NCBI GenBank assembly: GCA_012729785.1
Contig: JAAYCL010000016.1
Span: forward strand, 1-18,711
Source of the DNA: Chlamydiota bacterium
GTDB lineage: Bacteria; Auribacterota; Tritonobacteria; UBA1439
Direction of reading: 5' to 3'
Length of the DNA: 18,711 nt
A program made the translations under genes and the position numbers. Under the pieces are notes generated by a model that did not search any database, was not told where the DNA came from, and saw only the letters and a program-made list of their open reading frames with translations. Position 1 is the stretch's first letter. Each line of letters opens with the position of its first letter. Shown in pieces: positions 7,090 to 14,687 of the stretch.

Positions 7090-7491
7090 TCAGAGGTAGA
7101 AGCCGATGCAGTCCTCGATCGAGAAGGCGAGGTTCGGCACCGGGGAGATGTCGCCTCGCTTCGATCCGACGAAGCGGACCGCCTCGTCGTAGCCGAAGCC
7201 GATGCTGCACAGGTACCCGATCACGATCGACGGCGAGCGCCCGATCCCCGCCTTGCAGACCACCAGCACCCCCTGGTGCCGGATATGATCCTTGATCCAG
7301 AGTATCGCCTCGCTCATCGCCTCGGGGGAGATGGGGACGAGGTCCTTGAGCGGGATCTTGTGGCAGGTCTTCCCGGCCGCGTCGAGGTCGATCTCCTCGG
7401 CGACGTTGAGGATGGCGGTGAATTTTTCGGGGGCGCGCCTGGAGTCCGTGGCCGCGCCCACCGCAAGGCGTTCCAGGACGTGGGTGATCAC
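7090..7491 (-). CDS. Dual-specificity protein phosphatase family protein
   Basis: A 133-residue cysteine phosphatase. The signature VVCKAGIGRSPS gives the nucleophile Cys79 and Arg85 (CX5R). Asp50 in IPLKD is placed where the general acid sits in dual-specificity phosphatases. The strand AILNVAEEIDL and the helix following the P-loop also fit. The GTG start at 7491 is chosen because AAGGAG lies ten bases upstream and a promoter lies upstream of that; no in-frame ATG exists there. Family substrates are phospho-Tyr/Ser/Thr proteins or non-protein phosphates; the target here is unknown. No kinase gene is nearby. It is transcribed separately from the helicase gene, in whose downstream gap its promoter lies. 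Confidence 0.85.
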   Translation of the reverse strand: MITHVLERLAVGAATDSRRAPEKFTAILNVAEEIDLDAAGKTCHKIPLKDLVPISPEAMSEAILWIKDHIRHQGVLVVCKAGIGRSPSIVIGYLCSIGFGYDEAVRFVGSKRGDISPVPNLAFSIEDCIGFYL

Positions 7492-7539
7492 CGCGCGGCG
7501 TCTCCTTGAATGGCAGTTGAACGGCAGTGTGAGACAATC

Positions 7540-7567
7540 AGTGTACCATATTTCGGGCCGATGCAAA
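7540..7567 (-). promoter_or_regulatory. Promoter of the dual-specificity phosphatase gene
   Basis: On the minus strand, TTTGCA (7567-7562) and TACACT (7545-7540) have a 16-base spacer, and a TGG precedes the -10 box. The site sits between the helicase stop codon and the GTG at 7491, giving a leader of about 43 bases. Confidence 0.6.
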
Positions 7568-7601
7568 GGGAGAAACGGGCACGGCGGATGCGCGTGGGAA
7601 G

Positions 7602-10244
7602 TCAACCGTTCGATCGCCTGCGGCGCCCCCCCCTCCGCGCAGGCTCGGAAGGCCGCGCGGCGGCGGGGGGCTTCAGGCCGGCGAAAAACCGGTCCATCTC
7701 CACGAGCATCGCCGCCGCGTCGCGGGTGCAGAGGGAGACCTCGGGCAGCGAGGAGATGAAGAGGCGCCCGTACCGCCGGGTGTGGACGCGGGCGTCGAGG
7801 ATGAGGATCGCGCCGGCGTCGTCCCGGTGGCGGATCAGGCGTCCGAAGCCCTGGCGGAACTTGATCACCGCCTGCGGGACGCTGTAGTCGAAAAACGGAT
7901 CGCCCCCCGCGGCCTCGATCGCCTCCATCCGCGCCTGCTGTATCGGCTCGCTCGGCACCCTGAACGGGAGGCGGGTGAGGATGACGCACTGGAGCGCCTC
8001 CCCCTTCACGTCCACGCCCTCCCAGAAGCTGTCCGTGGCGAAGAGCACGGCCCCCTGCTCTCTCCGGAAGCGGTTGAGGAGGGCGGTCCGGTTTTCCTTC
8101 CCCTGCCTGAGCGCCGTGAGCCCCAGCTTCGAGAGGCGCGCCTCGAGCCGCCCGTACAGCCGGTCGAGGAGCCGGTACGAGGTGAAGAGGACGAAGGCCC
8201 GGCCCCGGCTTATGTGCGTCGCCGCGGCGACGATCTGCTCCAGCATCTCCTCGAACCCCCCGCTGTCCGGCTCGGCGATCCCGCGCGGCGCGGCGACGAA
8301 CGCCTGTCTCTTGAAGTCGAACGGGGACGGGAGCACGGTGCAGACCAGCCGCTCCCCGCCGTAGCCGCCGAGCCCGACGCGTGCGCGGAAGTAGTCGAAG
8401 CTCCCCGCCGCCGCGAGCGTCGCGGAGGTCATCACGACCGTCCCGAACCGATCGTAGACCGACTTCCGCATCCCCTCCGCCACGTCGATCGGCGCGGCGC
8501 AGAAGCTCAGACGCTCCCCCCGTCTCCCGCGGGAGAGCTCGAACCAGCGGCAGTGCGTCTCCTCCTCCTTGACGAAGAAGGCGAGCGCGTCGAGGTACTG
8601 CGCGAGGCGGCCCCGCATCGCCGCCAGTTCGACGCAGGCCGCCTCGAGCGGTTTCCGGAGCGTGTCGGGGAGGCGCGCGAGGAGCGCGCCGAGCTCCTTC
8701 AGATTCGCCGAGAACGAGGCGAGCACCTCCCCGAGCTCCTTGAGGACCGGGAGGAGCGTGCCGCTCCAGAACGCGGAGCCGTACACCTCCGCCGTGACCC
8801 TCAGCGTCCTCCCGCCCGGCGGGGCGTTGCCGGCGGAGCGGCGGGCGCCGCTTCCCGATCCCGCCTCCCCGCCCGTCTCCGCGGGCAGCTCGAGGGCGAT
8901 CCGCCCGAGGGCGCTGTCGAGGTGCGACTCGACCGCGTGCCGGGCCGGGATGACGGTCGAGGCGATCAGCTCGAGCGCTTCGCCCGCGCCGTCCGCCCCC
9001 GCCCTCCCCGCGCCCGCCGCGATCCTGGCGGCGATGAACGGCAACAGTCCGCGCGCGCCCTCCTTCCCGCTCTGGAGGCGCCGGAGCAGCTTCAGGAAAC
9101 CGAACTTCGAGACCTTGAAGCCGAGGTACTCGGTGGCCACCTCCTCGAGGTGCTGCGCCTCGTCGACGATGATCCGGTGGAAGCGCGGGAGCACGGCGGG
9201 CCCGTCGTAGCCCTCCGTCCGGCTGCGCACGGCGAGGTCCGCCATCAGGAGGTGGTGGTTGACCACGAGCAGGTCCGCGGACGACGCCTGGCGCCGGGCC
9301 TTGTAGAAGAAGCAGTCTGCGTAGTGGGGGCAGTGGATCCGCAGGCACTGGTCCGCCTCCGCGCAGACCTTCTCCCATGTCTCGGGGCGGGGGATGAAGC
9401 TCAGGTCCGCGAGGCTCCCCTCCGCCGTCCTGCGCGCCCAGCGGAGCAGCTCCTCCACCTCCCCCTCCTCCTCCAGCCCGGGGAGGAGCTGCCCCTCCTC
9501 CCGGGCGGCGGCGAGCTTCCGCAGGCAGAGGTAGTTGCCCCGCCCCTTGACGAGCACCGCCCGGCAGCCGAGCCCCTCCAGGTTCTGGAGGAGCGGCAGA
9601 TCCTTGTCGATGAGCTGCTCCTGAAGGTTGATGGTGTTGGTGGAGACGACGACGCGTTCCCTGTTCGCCAGGCACCACGAGATGGCGGGGATCAGGTAGG
9701 CGAGCGACTTTCCGGTCCCCGTGCCCGCCTCGATGAGGGCGATCCGGTCCTCGTTGAAGGCGGACGCCACCTGCTCCATCATCTGCGCCTGCTCGAGGCG
9801 GTACTCGTAGTCCCGCAGCGCCGTCGAGACCGGCCCGCCGGGAACGACGTAGCGGCGCAGCTGCGCGAAGTCGAGCGGCGCCCGCTCCTCCTTCGGCGAG
9901 GGCTCCACGACGGCGTAGATGCGCTCGACCTTGTTGTCCACGATGTAGAAGCCCGCCCCGCGGTTTCCGACCTCGGCGGCGATGGCGAGGTCCGCCTTGG
10001 AAGGGAGGAGCAGGCCGTCGGGGTGGTTGTGGACCACGACGTCGCCCGCGGCGACCTTCCTGAGGATGGCGGGCACGCTCTCGCCGTCGCCCCGGGCGAG
10101 CACGGCGGCCTGCTCGACAAGGAGTTCCGGGCCTGTCTTCCCGAGGAAGAAGACCTCGTTCCCCCCCGCCCCGGCGACGGCCTCCCTGATGAGGAGGGCC
10201 GCGGACGGGGAGAGGTATTCCGCGATCTCGGGGGAATCGCTCAT
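7602..10244 (-). CDS. dinG: DinG-type Fe-S helicase with N-terminal JAMM/RadC-like domain
   Basis: An 880-residue XPD/DinG-family superfamily 2 helicase. Residues about 10-115 form a JAMM (RadC-like) domain: Glu30, HNHP (72-75) and Ser82/Asp85 in SKAD give the ExnHxHx7Sx2D metal-site pattern. Helicase motifs: Walker A EAGTGTGKS (172-180); four candidate Fe-S cysteines Cys240, Cys300, Cys305 and Cys311 between motifs Ia and II; a DEAQ box (361-364) where DEAH is usual; and QGFGRLIR (798-805, motif VI). DinG helicases unwind DNA 5' to 3' and resolve R-loops and G-quadruplexes. Several Gram-positive DinG proteins have an N-terminal exonuclease domain, whereas here a JAMM domain takes that position. 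No Shine-Dalgarno is seen; the -10 box lies nine bases before the ATG. Confidence 0.93.
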   Translation of the reverse strand: MSDSPEIAEYLSPSAALLIREAVAGAGGNEVFFLGKTGPELLVEQAAVLARGDGESVPAILRKVAAGDVVVHNHPDGLLLPSKADLAIAAEVGNRGAGFYIVDNKVERIYAVVEPSPKEERAPLDFAQLRRYVVPGGPVSTALRDYEYRLEQAQMMEQVASAFNEDRIALIEAGTGTGKSLAYLIPAISWCLANRERVVVSTNTINLQEQLIDKDLPLLQNLEGLGCRAVLVKGRGNYLCLRKLAAAREEGQLLPGLEEEGEVEELLRWARRTAEGSLADLSFIPRPETWEKVCAEADQCLRIHCPHYADCFFYKARRQASSADLLVVNHHLLMADLAVRSRTEGYDGPAVLPRFHRIIVDEAQHLEEVATEYLGFKVSKFGFLKLLRRLQSGKEGARGLLPFIAARIAAGAGRAGADGAGEALELIASTVIPARHAVESHLDSALGRIALELPAETGGEAGSGSGARRSAGNAPPGGRTLRVTAEVYGSAFWSGTLLPVLKELGEVLASFSANLKELGALLARLPDTLRKPLEAACVELAAMRGRLAQYLDALAFFVKEEETHCRWFELSRGRRGERLSFCAAPIDVAEGMRKSVYDRFGTVVMTSATLAAAGSFDYFRARVGLGGYGGERLVCTVLPSPFDFKRQAFVAAPRGIAEPDSGGFEEMLEQIVAAATHISRGRAFVLFTSYRLLDRLYGRLEARLSKLGLTALRQGKENRTALLNRFRREQGAVLFATDSFWEGVDVKGEALQCVILTRLPFRVPSEPIQQARMEAIEAAGGDPFFDYSVPQAVIKFRQGFGRLIRHRDDAGAILILDARVHTRRYGRLFISSLPEVSLCTRDAAAMLVEMDRFFAGLKPPAAARPSEPARRGGRRRRSNG

Positions 10245-10253
10245 GGCGTGGGT

Positions 10254-10259
10254 AGTATA
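10254..10259 (-). promoter_or_regulatory. Extended -10 element for the helicase, near-leaderless
   Basis: The minus strand reads TGCTATACT ending at 10254, an extended -10 box. The ATG begins nine bases further on at 10244, so the transcript would start within a few bases of the start codon. No -35 hexamer is convincing and no ribosome-binding site is possible. Confidence 0.5.
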
Positions 10260-10416
10260 GCAGGTCGGAGGCCCCGGCGCGCCTGCAGCGGCGCCCGCAT
10301 GCGGCCCGTGCCGCGGATTCGCGCACGAAACGGGCGGCTGCGCCGGCGTTCGAGGCGTGCGGGAGATGCCGGTACCGCAGTCGCGGGACGGGCGCCCCGG
10401 GGGGGCGGGCGGGAGA

Positions 10417-10635
10417 TCAGATGAACAGGCGAAGCTGCGGGTAATACTCGGGGAACCGCTTCTGGAGGATGGCCTGCGCCACGGCGTAGCTCCTGTGGTA
10501 GTTCCGAAGACTGAGGTTGTAGGTGTCCCTCATCTGTCGGATCGTCAGGAAGATCGCCGTCTGGAACATCCCCCTGCGAAGTTCGTTCCTGATCTCCTGC
10601 TCGAGCTCGGGTGTAAACTCCAGTCTCGGCTCCAT
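10417..10635 (-). CDS. Hypothetical 72-residue protein
   Basis: A small protein without a recognised family. It is predicted to be mostly helical: FTPELEQEIRNELRRGMFQT, then a Tyr/Arg-rich middle (RDTYNLSLRNYHRSYAVAQ), then LQKRFPEYYPQLRLFI. The ATG at 10635 is chosen for its AGGAGG nine bases upstream. An ATG five bases earlier is out of frame. Its leader is unusually AT-rich for this genome (ATATATA runs just before the Shine-Dalgarno), which makes a real promoter region plausible. The gene stands alone, followed by a 172-base gap before the helicase gene. Confidence 0.65.
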   Translation of the reverse strand: MEPRLEFTPELEQEIRNELRRGMFQTAIFLTIRQMRDTYNLSLRNYHRSYAVAQAILQKRFPEYYPQLRLFI

Positions 10636-11267
10636 TCCATGAGCCCTCCTATATATAAGTTTACACGATAATAGTACGGAATGCAATACTTATGCCGATA
10701 TTCCTCAACTTGGGATAACGATATTCGCCGATTCCGCCTTCAGTCCGGTGGAGCGTAGCACGCCTGCAGTGGAGGGATAGTTCGGATTATTCCCAGATTG
10801 CCCCTTCTGGAAATGGGGCTGTGGGGCATACCTTATGTTTTGTGCTGAGTCAATCGCTTCGGGAGGTGCGCTCAAGCTCCAGTGTTTCTGATCGATAGGC
10901 GCATGGTGCGACCCGGGAACGCATAATCGGGCGCATTGCGGAGAAGAGAGGACAAAACGCCATTCTCTTCATGGAATTTCGCAGGCAGGGTCCAATCAGA
11001 GGAGTGCGGACGCTTCGGGAGAGGACGTCTCCGCAGCCCGCGCCGGCGAGGGAGCTGCCGATGGGGATCTGTTCGGGGGGTCGGGAAACGGGGACAGGGG
11101 TTTTATGCGCTGCGCCGGGATCCGGAGAGGGGCCCCCGCCCCCGCAGATCGCGCCTGTCGGCACGTACGATTCACACACACGGGGCGGGAGGGGATTCCG
11201 GCACAGAGGACGGCACGCGGCCGCCGAGAGGTTCGGCGTATGCCCCCGGGCGAGGAGCCGTCGAACC
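10636..11267. other. Gene-free stretch with an AT-rich left side
   Basis: About 630 bases with no reading frame I would support. The left 200 bases are clearly richer in AT than the surroundings and include the leader of the 72-aa gene. Small hairpins are present, for example GAAGAGA/TCTCTTC at 10943-10949 and 10964-10970. The rest is GC-rich and has no recognised RNA motif. Reading frames on either strand here give Pro/Arg/Gly-rich translations without family resemblance. Confidence 0.5.
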
Positions 11268-11666
11268 TTACTCGTCGAGAAGCGGCTGCCAGCCGTTCGG
11301 GATCGGGACGGCGCAGGTGGCGGCTTCGATGATGCCGCCGAAGAGCCTCGTCATGAACATCCCGCACGCTTCGCCGATGCCGGGCCAGAGCATCGAGATG
11401 CTCCTCCCGCTCGCCTGCGCGGCCGCCATCGGCTGGACGTAGATCTCGGTCCCCGCGCGCAGCACGTTCACGACGCCGCGTTTGAGTTTCAGGCCGACCT
11501 GCCGCGAATACGGTTTGTCGGGCGCGACGGGGGGCGTTTCCGCCGGCTCGTCGGCCCTCACCGCCGCGGCTTCCGCGGGGACGCCGGGTTCGACCTGATC
11601 CACCTCGCCGGCGGCGCAAAGCGGCGCCGCGCACAGGATCGCCAGCAGCACGGACAGGGTTCTCAT
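11268..11666 (-). CDS. Exosortase system-associated protein, TIGR04073 family
   Basis: A 132-residue exported protein. A signal peptide covers about residues 1-19 (LSVLLAILCAAPLCAAG). After a Pro/Ala linker, residues 58-130 match the TIGR04073 pattern: KLKRGVVNVLRAGTEI, a Gly-rich middle (WPGIGEACGMFMTRLFGGIIE), and AATCAVPIPNGWQPLL at the end. The family is found in genomes with exosortase/PEP-CTERM sorting, mostly in PVC-type and related bacteria; its function is unknown. The ATG has AGGAGG seven bases upstream and a strong promoter. No exosortase or PEP-CTERM protein is in the window, so the link to sorting rests on family knowledge. Confidence 0.85.
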   Translation of the reverse strand: MRTLSVLLAILCAAPLCAAGEVDQVEPGVPAEAAAVRADEPAETPPVAPDKPYSRQVGLKLKRGVVNVLRAGTEIYVQPMAAAQASGRSISMLWPGIGEACGMFMTRLFGGIIEAATCAVPIPNGWQPLLDE

Positions 11667-11692
11667 CGTCTCCTCCTCTGGTTCAAGGCGCC

Positions 11693-11721
11693 ATTGTAGC
11701 CGGTCCCGCGGAACGGGGCAA
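11693..11721 (-). promoter_or_regulatory. Promoter of the TIGR04073 gene
   Basis: On the minus strand, TTGCCC (11721-11716) and TACAAT (11698-11693) are separated by 17 bases. The leader is about 20 bases and includes the AGGAGG site. Confidence 0.65.
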
Positions 11722-11771
11722 GGGCCCCTTCATTCGCGGGTTCGGCCTCCGTTCGCCGCCGATGGACCGGC

Positions 11772-12494
11772 CTACCGTCCCCGGCTTCCCGTCAGCGGCA
11801 CGAAGGCCACCGGGATGATGCGCCGGCGGGTCGTCGCGCCGCCTTTCTTCTCGACGAGCACGAGGTCCTCCGCGTAGTGCCGGCGCTCCACCGGCAGGAC
11901 CATCCTCCCCCCCTCCGCGAGCTGGTCGACGAGCGGGGGCGGCACCTCCGGGCACGCGGCGGTGACGAGGATCCCGTCGTAGGGGGCGTGCTCGGGCCAG
12001 CCGAGGTAGCCGTCCCCCCGCTTCACGCGCACCGTTCCGTAGCCGAGTTTCGCGAGGCGTGCGGCGGCGCTGTCGGCGAGGGAGGCGACGATCTCGACGG
12101 AGAAGACCTCCGCCCCGAGCTCCGCGAGGACCGCCGCCTGGTACCCCGAGCCCGTCCCGACCTCGAGCACCCGCGCCCCCGGCCCCTTCAGGCCGAGGAG
12201 CTGGGTCATGAGGGCCACGATGTACGGCTGCGAGATGGTCTGCCCGGCGCCGATGGGGAGGGGGCCGTCGTCGTAGGCCCGCCAGGCGAGGCCGGAGGGG
12301 ACGAACAGGTGCCGGGGGACCCTGCCCATCGCCGCGAGCACGCGGGGATCGGATATGTCGCGCCCGGCGAGCTGCGCGGAGACCATCGCCGCCCGCCTTT
12401 CGACGAAGGCGTCCGGGCCGTGCAGGGAGGCGTTGCCGGGCGCGGGGCGCGGCGCGACGGCGGCGACGACGAGGGCGGCGAGGAGAACGGTCAT
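11772..12494 (-). CDS. pcm: Protein-L-isoaspartate O-methyltransferase, exported form
   Basis: A 240-residue PCMT-family enzyme that uses S-adenosylmethionine to methylate L-isoaspartyl residues in aged proteins. The SAM-binding motif VLEVGTGSGYQ lies at 109-119. AYDDGPLPIGAGQTISQP (73-90) is the family signature before it, and VTAACPEVP (177-185) and GGRMVLPV follow in the expected order. Residues 1-21 (MTVLLAALVVAAVAPRPAPG then Asn) resemble a short signal sequence, though without a positive N-region, so the enzyme may be periplasmic. GGAG precedes the ATG by six bases. It lies 97 bases after the third nucleotidyltransferase paralogue, with two GC hairpins in the gap, and may still be read from the same transcript. 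Confidence 0.92.
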   Translation of the reverse strand: MTVLLAALVVAAVAPRPAPGNASLHGPDAFVERRAAMVSAQLAGRDISDPRVLAAMGRVPRHLFVPSGLAWRAYDDGPLPIGAGQTISQPYIVALMTQLLGLKGPGARVLEVGTGSGYQAAVLAELGAEVFSVEIVASLADSAAARLAKLGYGTVRVKRGDGYLGWPEHAPYDGILVTAACPEVPPPLVDQLAEGGRMVLPVERRHYAEDLVLVEKKGGATTRRRIIPVAFVPLTGSRGR

Positions 12495-12513
12495 CGAAAG
12501 CTCCGGTCCCCGG

Positions 12514-12578
12514 GGGCGTTCCAGACGCCCTGCACAACGGCGAGAGACCCGGGCGCGGCGCCGGCCGCACGCCGGCGC
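12514..12578 (-). other. Two GC hairpins between the third paralogue and pcm
   Basis: One stem pairs 12558-12565 with 12571-12578 (8 bp, 5-base loop). The other pairs 12514-12519 with 12525-12530 (6 bp, 5-base loop). Neither is followed by a T tract on the minus strand. They could slow or partly stop transcription into pcm, but a terminator cannot be claimed. Confidence 0.35.
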
Positions 12579-12591
12579 GAGGGGCGAAGGC

Positions 12592-13638
12592 TCAGCAGAG
12601 CTTCTGGAGCTGGTTGTAGAGGTTGACCAGCAAGGCGTCGAATTCCTCGCGCCCCTGCGTCACGCGGACGAGCATCCCGTGGCAGCGGACCCGGTCGCCC
12701 TGCCGAAGGTCGCCGCGCATCGCCCCGTCGTAGATGATGAGCGGCACCGGCGGGCGTTTCTCGCGGTCGATCACGACCTCGTCGAGCTGCACGACCGACG
12801 GCATGTAGATCGCGTGCGTATCCTCGCAGACGCGCCCGGTGGCGTAGATCGTCTCCTTGAGCACCTCGATGGTGAACCCCTTGAGCGGCACCTCGCTCCA
12901 GTCGGCGTAGACGAAGAACGGGCAGACCAGCACCCCGTGGTGGTGGAAGCGCATCGGCCAGAGCTTGCCGAACTCGATCACCTGCTTGGCGGGATCGCGG
13001 GTCACCTCGTAGATATTCCGGACCACGCGCCGGTTCTCCTCGACGGTCCCGAAGAAGACCACGTCGAAGTCCTCGTCGTTGGGGTCGTAGACGCCGTAGG
13101 CGAGCGAGCCGGTCGCCCCCATCCGCTCGATCGGGATATCGAGGATGCCGGAGACCTGCTCGGCCGCCTGCTTGATGCGCGGGTACCGCGTCATCGCCGT
13201 GCGGAGCGACCTGCGGCAGTTGAAATGGCCGATGAACTGGTCCATCCCGAACTCGAGCTCGTACTCGGCGTAGGCGGGGCGGGCCTTGGCGAGCGTCGGA
13301 TCGATCTCGCACTGGCGCTCGATCTGCGCCGGGTGCGTGATGTAGATCATCTCGTCGTTCACGAGCTTCTTCGTGATGCACTCGTACGGGCGCCCGTGGA
13401 TGCTGATCTGCCCCTGCTCGTCGGGGTGGTAGATGATCTTGCCGTAGAGCGCCCCGCGCGGGTGGCAGTACCCCTCGCAGAAGACGAGGCTGTCGTCGCG
13501 GCGCATGAAGTAGGTCGAGTCCCAGATATTGGCGTCCAACTCCTCCATCGGGGTCAGGTATTTGTCGATCGTCTTCCAGAAGCCCGGGTACGCCTTTTCC
13601 ACCTTCCTCCTCCGGTCGTCCATCCCGCTCCCGCGCAT
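12592..13638 (-). CDS. Predicted nucleotidyltransferase, paralogue 3 of 3
   Basis: A 348-residue protein. The ATG at 13638 overlaps the stop of the previous gene (TGATG), suggesting coupling. An in-frame ATG at 13623 with GGGAG close by is an alternative. An N-terminal domain has DSTYF, EGYCHP (55-60) and HGRPYE. A polymerase-beta-type nucleotidyltransferase signature follows: ATGSLAYG with Gly177-Ser178, then EDFDVVFFG with Asp190 and Asp192. Then come VIEFGKLWPMRF, VCPFFVYADW and a C-terminal barrel-like part with PLIIYDGAMRGD. All blocks align with the two upstream neighbours. The acceptor molecule is unknown. The layout recalls the archaeal predicted nucleotidyltransferases of COG1665, but this comparison is from memory. 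Confidence 0.85.
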   Translation of the reverse strand: MRGSGMDDRRRKVEKAYPGFWKTIDKYLTPMEELDANIWDSTYFMRRDDSLVFCEGYCHPRGALYGKIIYHPDEQGQISIHGRPYECITKKLVNDEMIYITHPAQIERQCEIDPTLAKARPAYAEYELEFGMDQFIGHFNCRRSLRTAMTRYPRIKQAAEQVSGILDIPIERMGATGSLAYGVYDPNDEDFDVVFFGTVEENRRVVRNIYEVTRDPAKQVIEFGKLWPMRFHHHGVLVCPFFVYADWSEVPLKGFTIEVLKETIYATGRVCEDTHAIYMPSVVQLDEVVIDREKRPPVPLIIYDGAMRGDLRQGDRVRCHGMLVRVTQGREEFDALLVNLYNQLQKLC

Positions 13639-14666
13639 CACCGCCGCACCCCCGCCGCGGCCCCGGTGGGGTCCCGGGAGATCGCGATGCCGTTGGTGAC
13701 CAGCAGCGCGCGGTACGTCTCCGCCGCGGCCCGGATCGTCACGAGCCGCGCCCGCCCCTCGAGGCGGTTTCCTTCCCGGTACTCGCCGCGCACGGAGCTG
13801 TCGTAGACGACGAGGGGAAGCGCCTCGGGCGGGGCGCCGTCGACCGACGCCCGCAGCCCGACGACGACCGGGAGGAAGATCGCGTGGCGCTCGTCCTCGA
13901 CGCGCCCGCGGAAGGCGACCTCCTCCTTGACGACCTCCATCGAGAAATCGGCGAGCGGCGCCTCCCCGGGCACGCCGTAGATGAAGAACGGGCAGATCAG
14001 CGTCCCCTCGTACCAGAAGCGCATCGGCCAGGACCGGTCGAACTCGTAGACCCGGTGCGCCGGCTCGCGAAGCCATCCGTCGATCTTCTTCACGATGCGG
14101 CGGTGCTCCTCGACGCTCGCGTGTATGGCGAGGTCGATATCCTCGTGCTCGTCGTCCATCCGCCCGTAGGCAAGCGAGCCGGTCACGCCGAGCCGCTCGG
14201 GAGGGAGTTCGAAAAAGTCGGCGAGGCGGCTGATCTTCGGCGCGAGCCACGGGTGGAGGCCCATCGCCACCTCGAGCGAGTGCCGGTGGTCGAACCAGCC
14301 GGCGCAGTCGTCGAGAGAGAAGAGGACATGGTAGTCGCCGAACGGGGGGATCCCCTCGCGGTTCCGCAGGGCGGGCTCGGCGAGGTAGTGGAGCTCGAGC
14401 TGCCGGTCGATCGGGATGAGCTCGAGGTCCTTCCCCGCGAACCTCTTGGTGGTGTTGGTGTACCGCCGCCCGAAGATCTCGAACGCCCCCTGCGGGTCGG
14501 GGTGGTTGATGAGCTTGCCGAGGAACTTGCCGGGCGGATGCCAGTAGCCCTGGGCGAAGGCGAGGCTCAGGTTCTTCCTGAGGAAATAGGTCGAGTCGAC
14601 CACGCGCTCGAACCGCTCCATCGGGAGCAGGTACCGTTCGATCGTCGACTGGAATCTGTCCTGCAT
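13638..14666 (-). CDS. Predicted nucleotidyltransferase, paralogue 2 of 3
   Basis: A 342-residue protein with the same block order as its neighbours: VDSTYFLRKN (23-32), QGYWHPPG (39-46), GRRYTNTTKR, FDHRHSL (125-131), then VTGSLAYG with Gly163-Ser164 and EDIDLAIH with Asp176 and Asp178. These are followed by VYEFDRSWPMRF, LICPFFIYG, HAIFLPVVVG and PLVVYDSSVRGEY. The catalytic GS...DxD signature is intact. The ATG follows the previous stop by 21 bases, with GGGGGA as a weak Shine-Dalgarno. Compared with paralogues 1 and 3, its YD(S/G)S and FDHR blocks differ in detail, so the three have diverged rather than being recent copies. Confidence 0.85.
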   Translation of the reverse strand: MQDRFQSTIERYLLPMERFERVVDSTYFLRKNLSLAFAQGYWHPPGKFLGKLINHPDPQGAFEIFGRRYTNTTKRFAGKDLELIPIDRQLELHYLAEPALRNREGIPPFGDYHVLFSLDDCAGWFDHRHSLEVAMGLHPWLAPKISRLADFFELPPERLGVTGSLAYGRMDDEHEDIDLAIHASVEEHRRIVKKIDGWLREPAHRVYEFDRSWPMRFWYEGTLICPFFIYGVPGEAPLADFSMEVVKEEVAFRGRVEDERHAIFLPVVVGLRASVDGAPPEALPLVVYDSSVRGEYREGNRLEGRARLVTIRAAAETYRALLVTNGIAISRDPTGAAAGVRR

Positions 14667-14687
14667 TCGGTTCGAATCCCCCGCTTC

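Noticed and set aside
7090-10326. Very long minus-strand open frame (over 1000 codons) running across the helicase gene
   Set aside because: Only its last 133 codons are a real gene (dual-specificity phosphatase). The rest is a Gly/Arg-rich shadow of the helicase in another frame, a common effect of high GC.
7782-10424. 880-codon plus-strand open frame opposite the helicase
   Set aside because: Translation is Arg/Glu/Pro-rich without motifs; the opposite strand has clear helicase motifs, so this is an antisense shadow.
10850-11179. 109-codon minus-strand frame in the gene-free stretch
   Set aside because: No Shine-Dalgarno and a Pro/Ser/Arg-rich composition without family resemblance.
11229-11266. 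GGTTCG...CGAACC inverted repeat after the TIGR04073 gene
   Set aside because: Short stem, long loop and no T tract, so not reported as a terminator.
14668-14680. GGTTCGAATCC resembles a tRNA T-arm
   Set aside because: No acceptor stem, D-arm or anticodon arm can be formed around it; it is the gap and start codon region between two nucleotidyltransferase genes.
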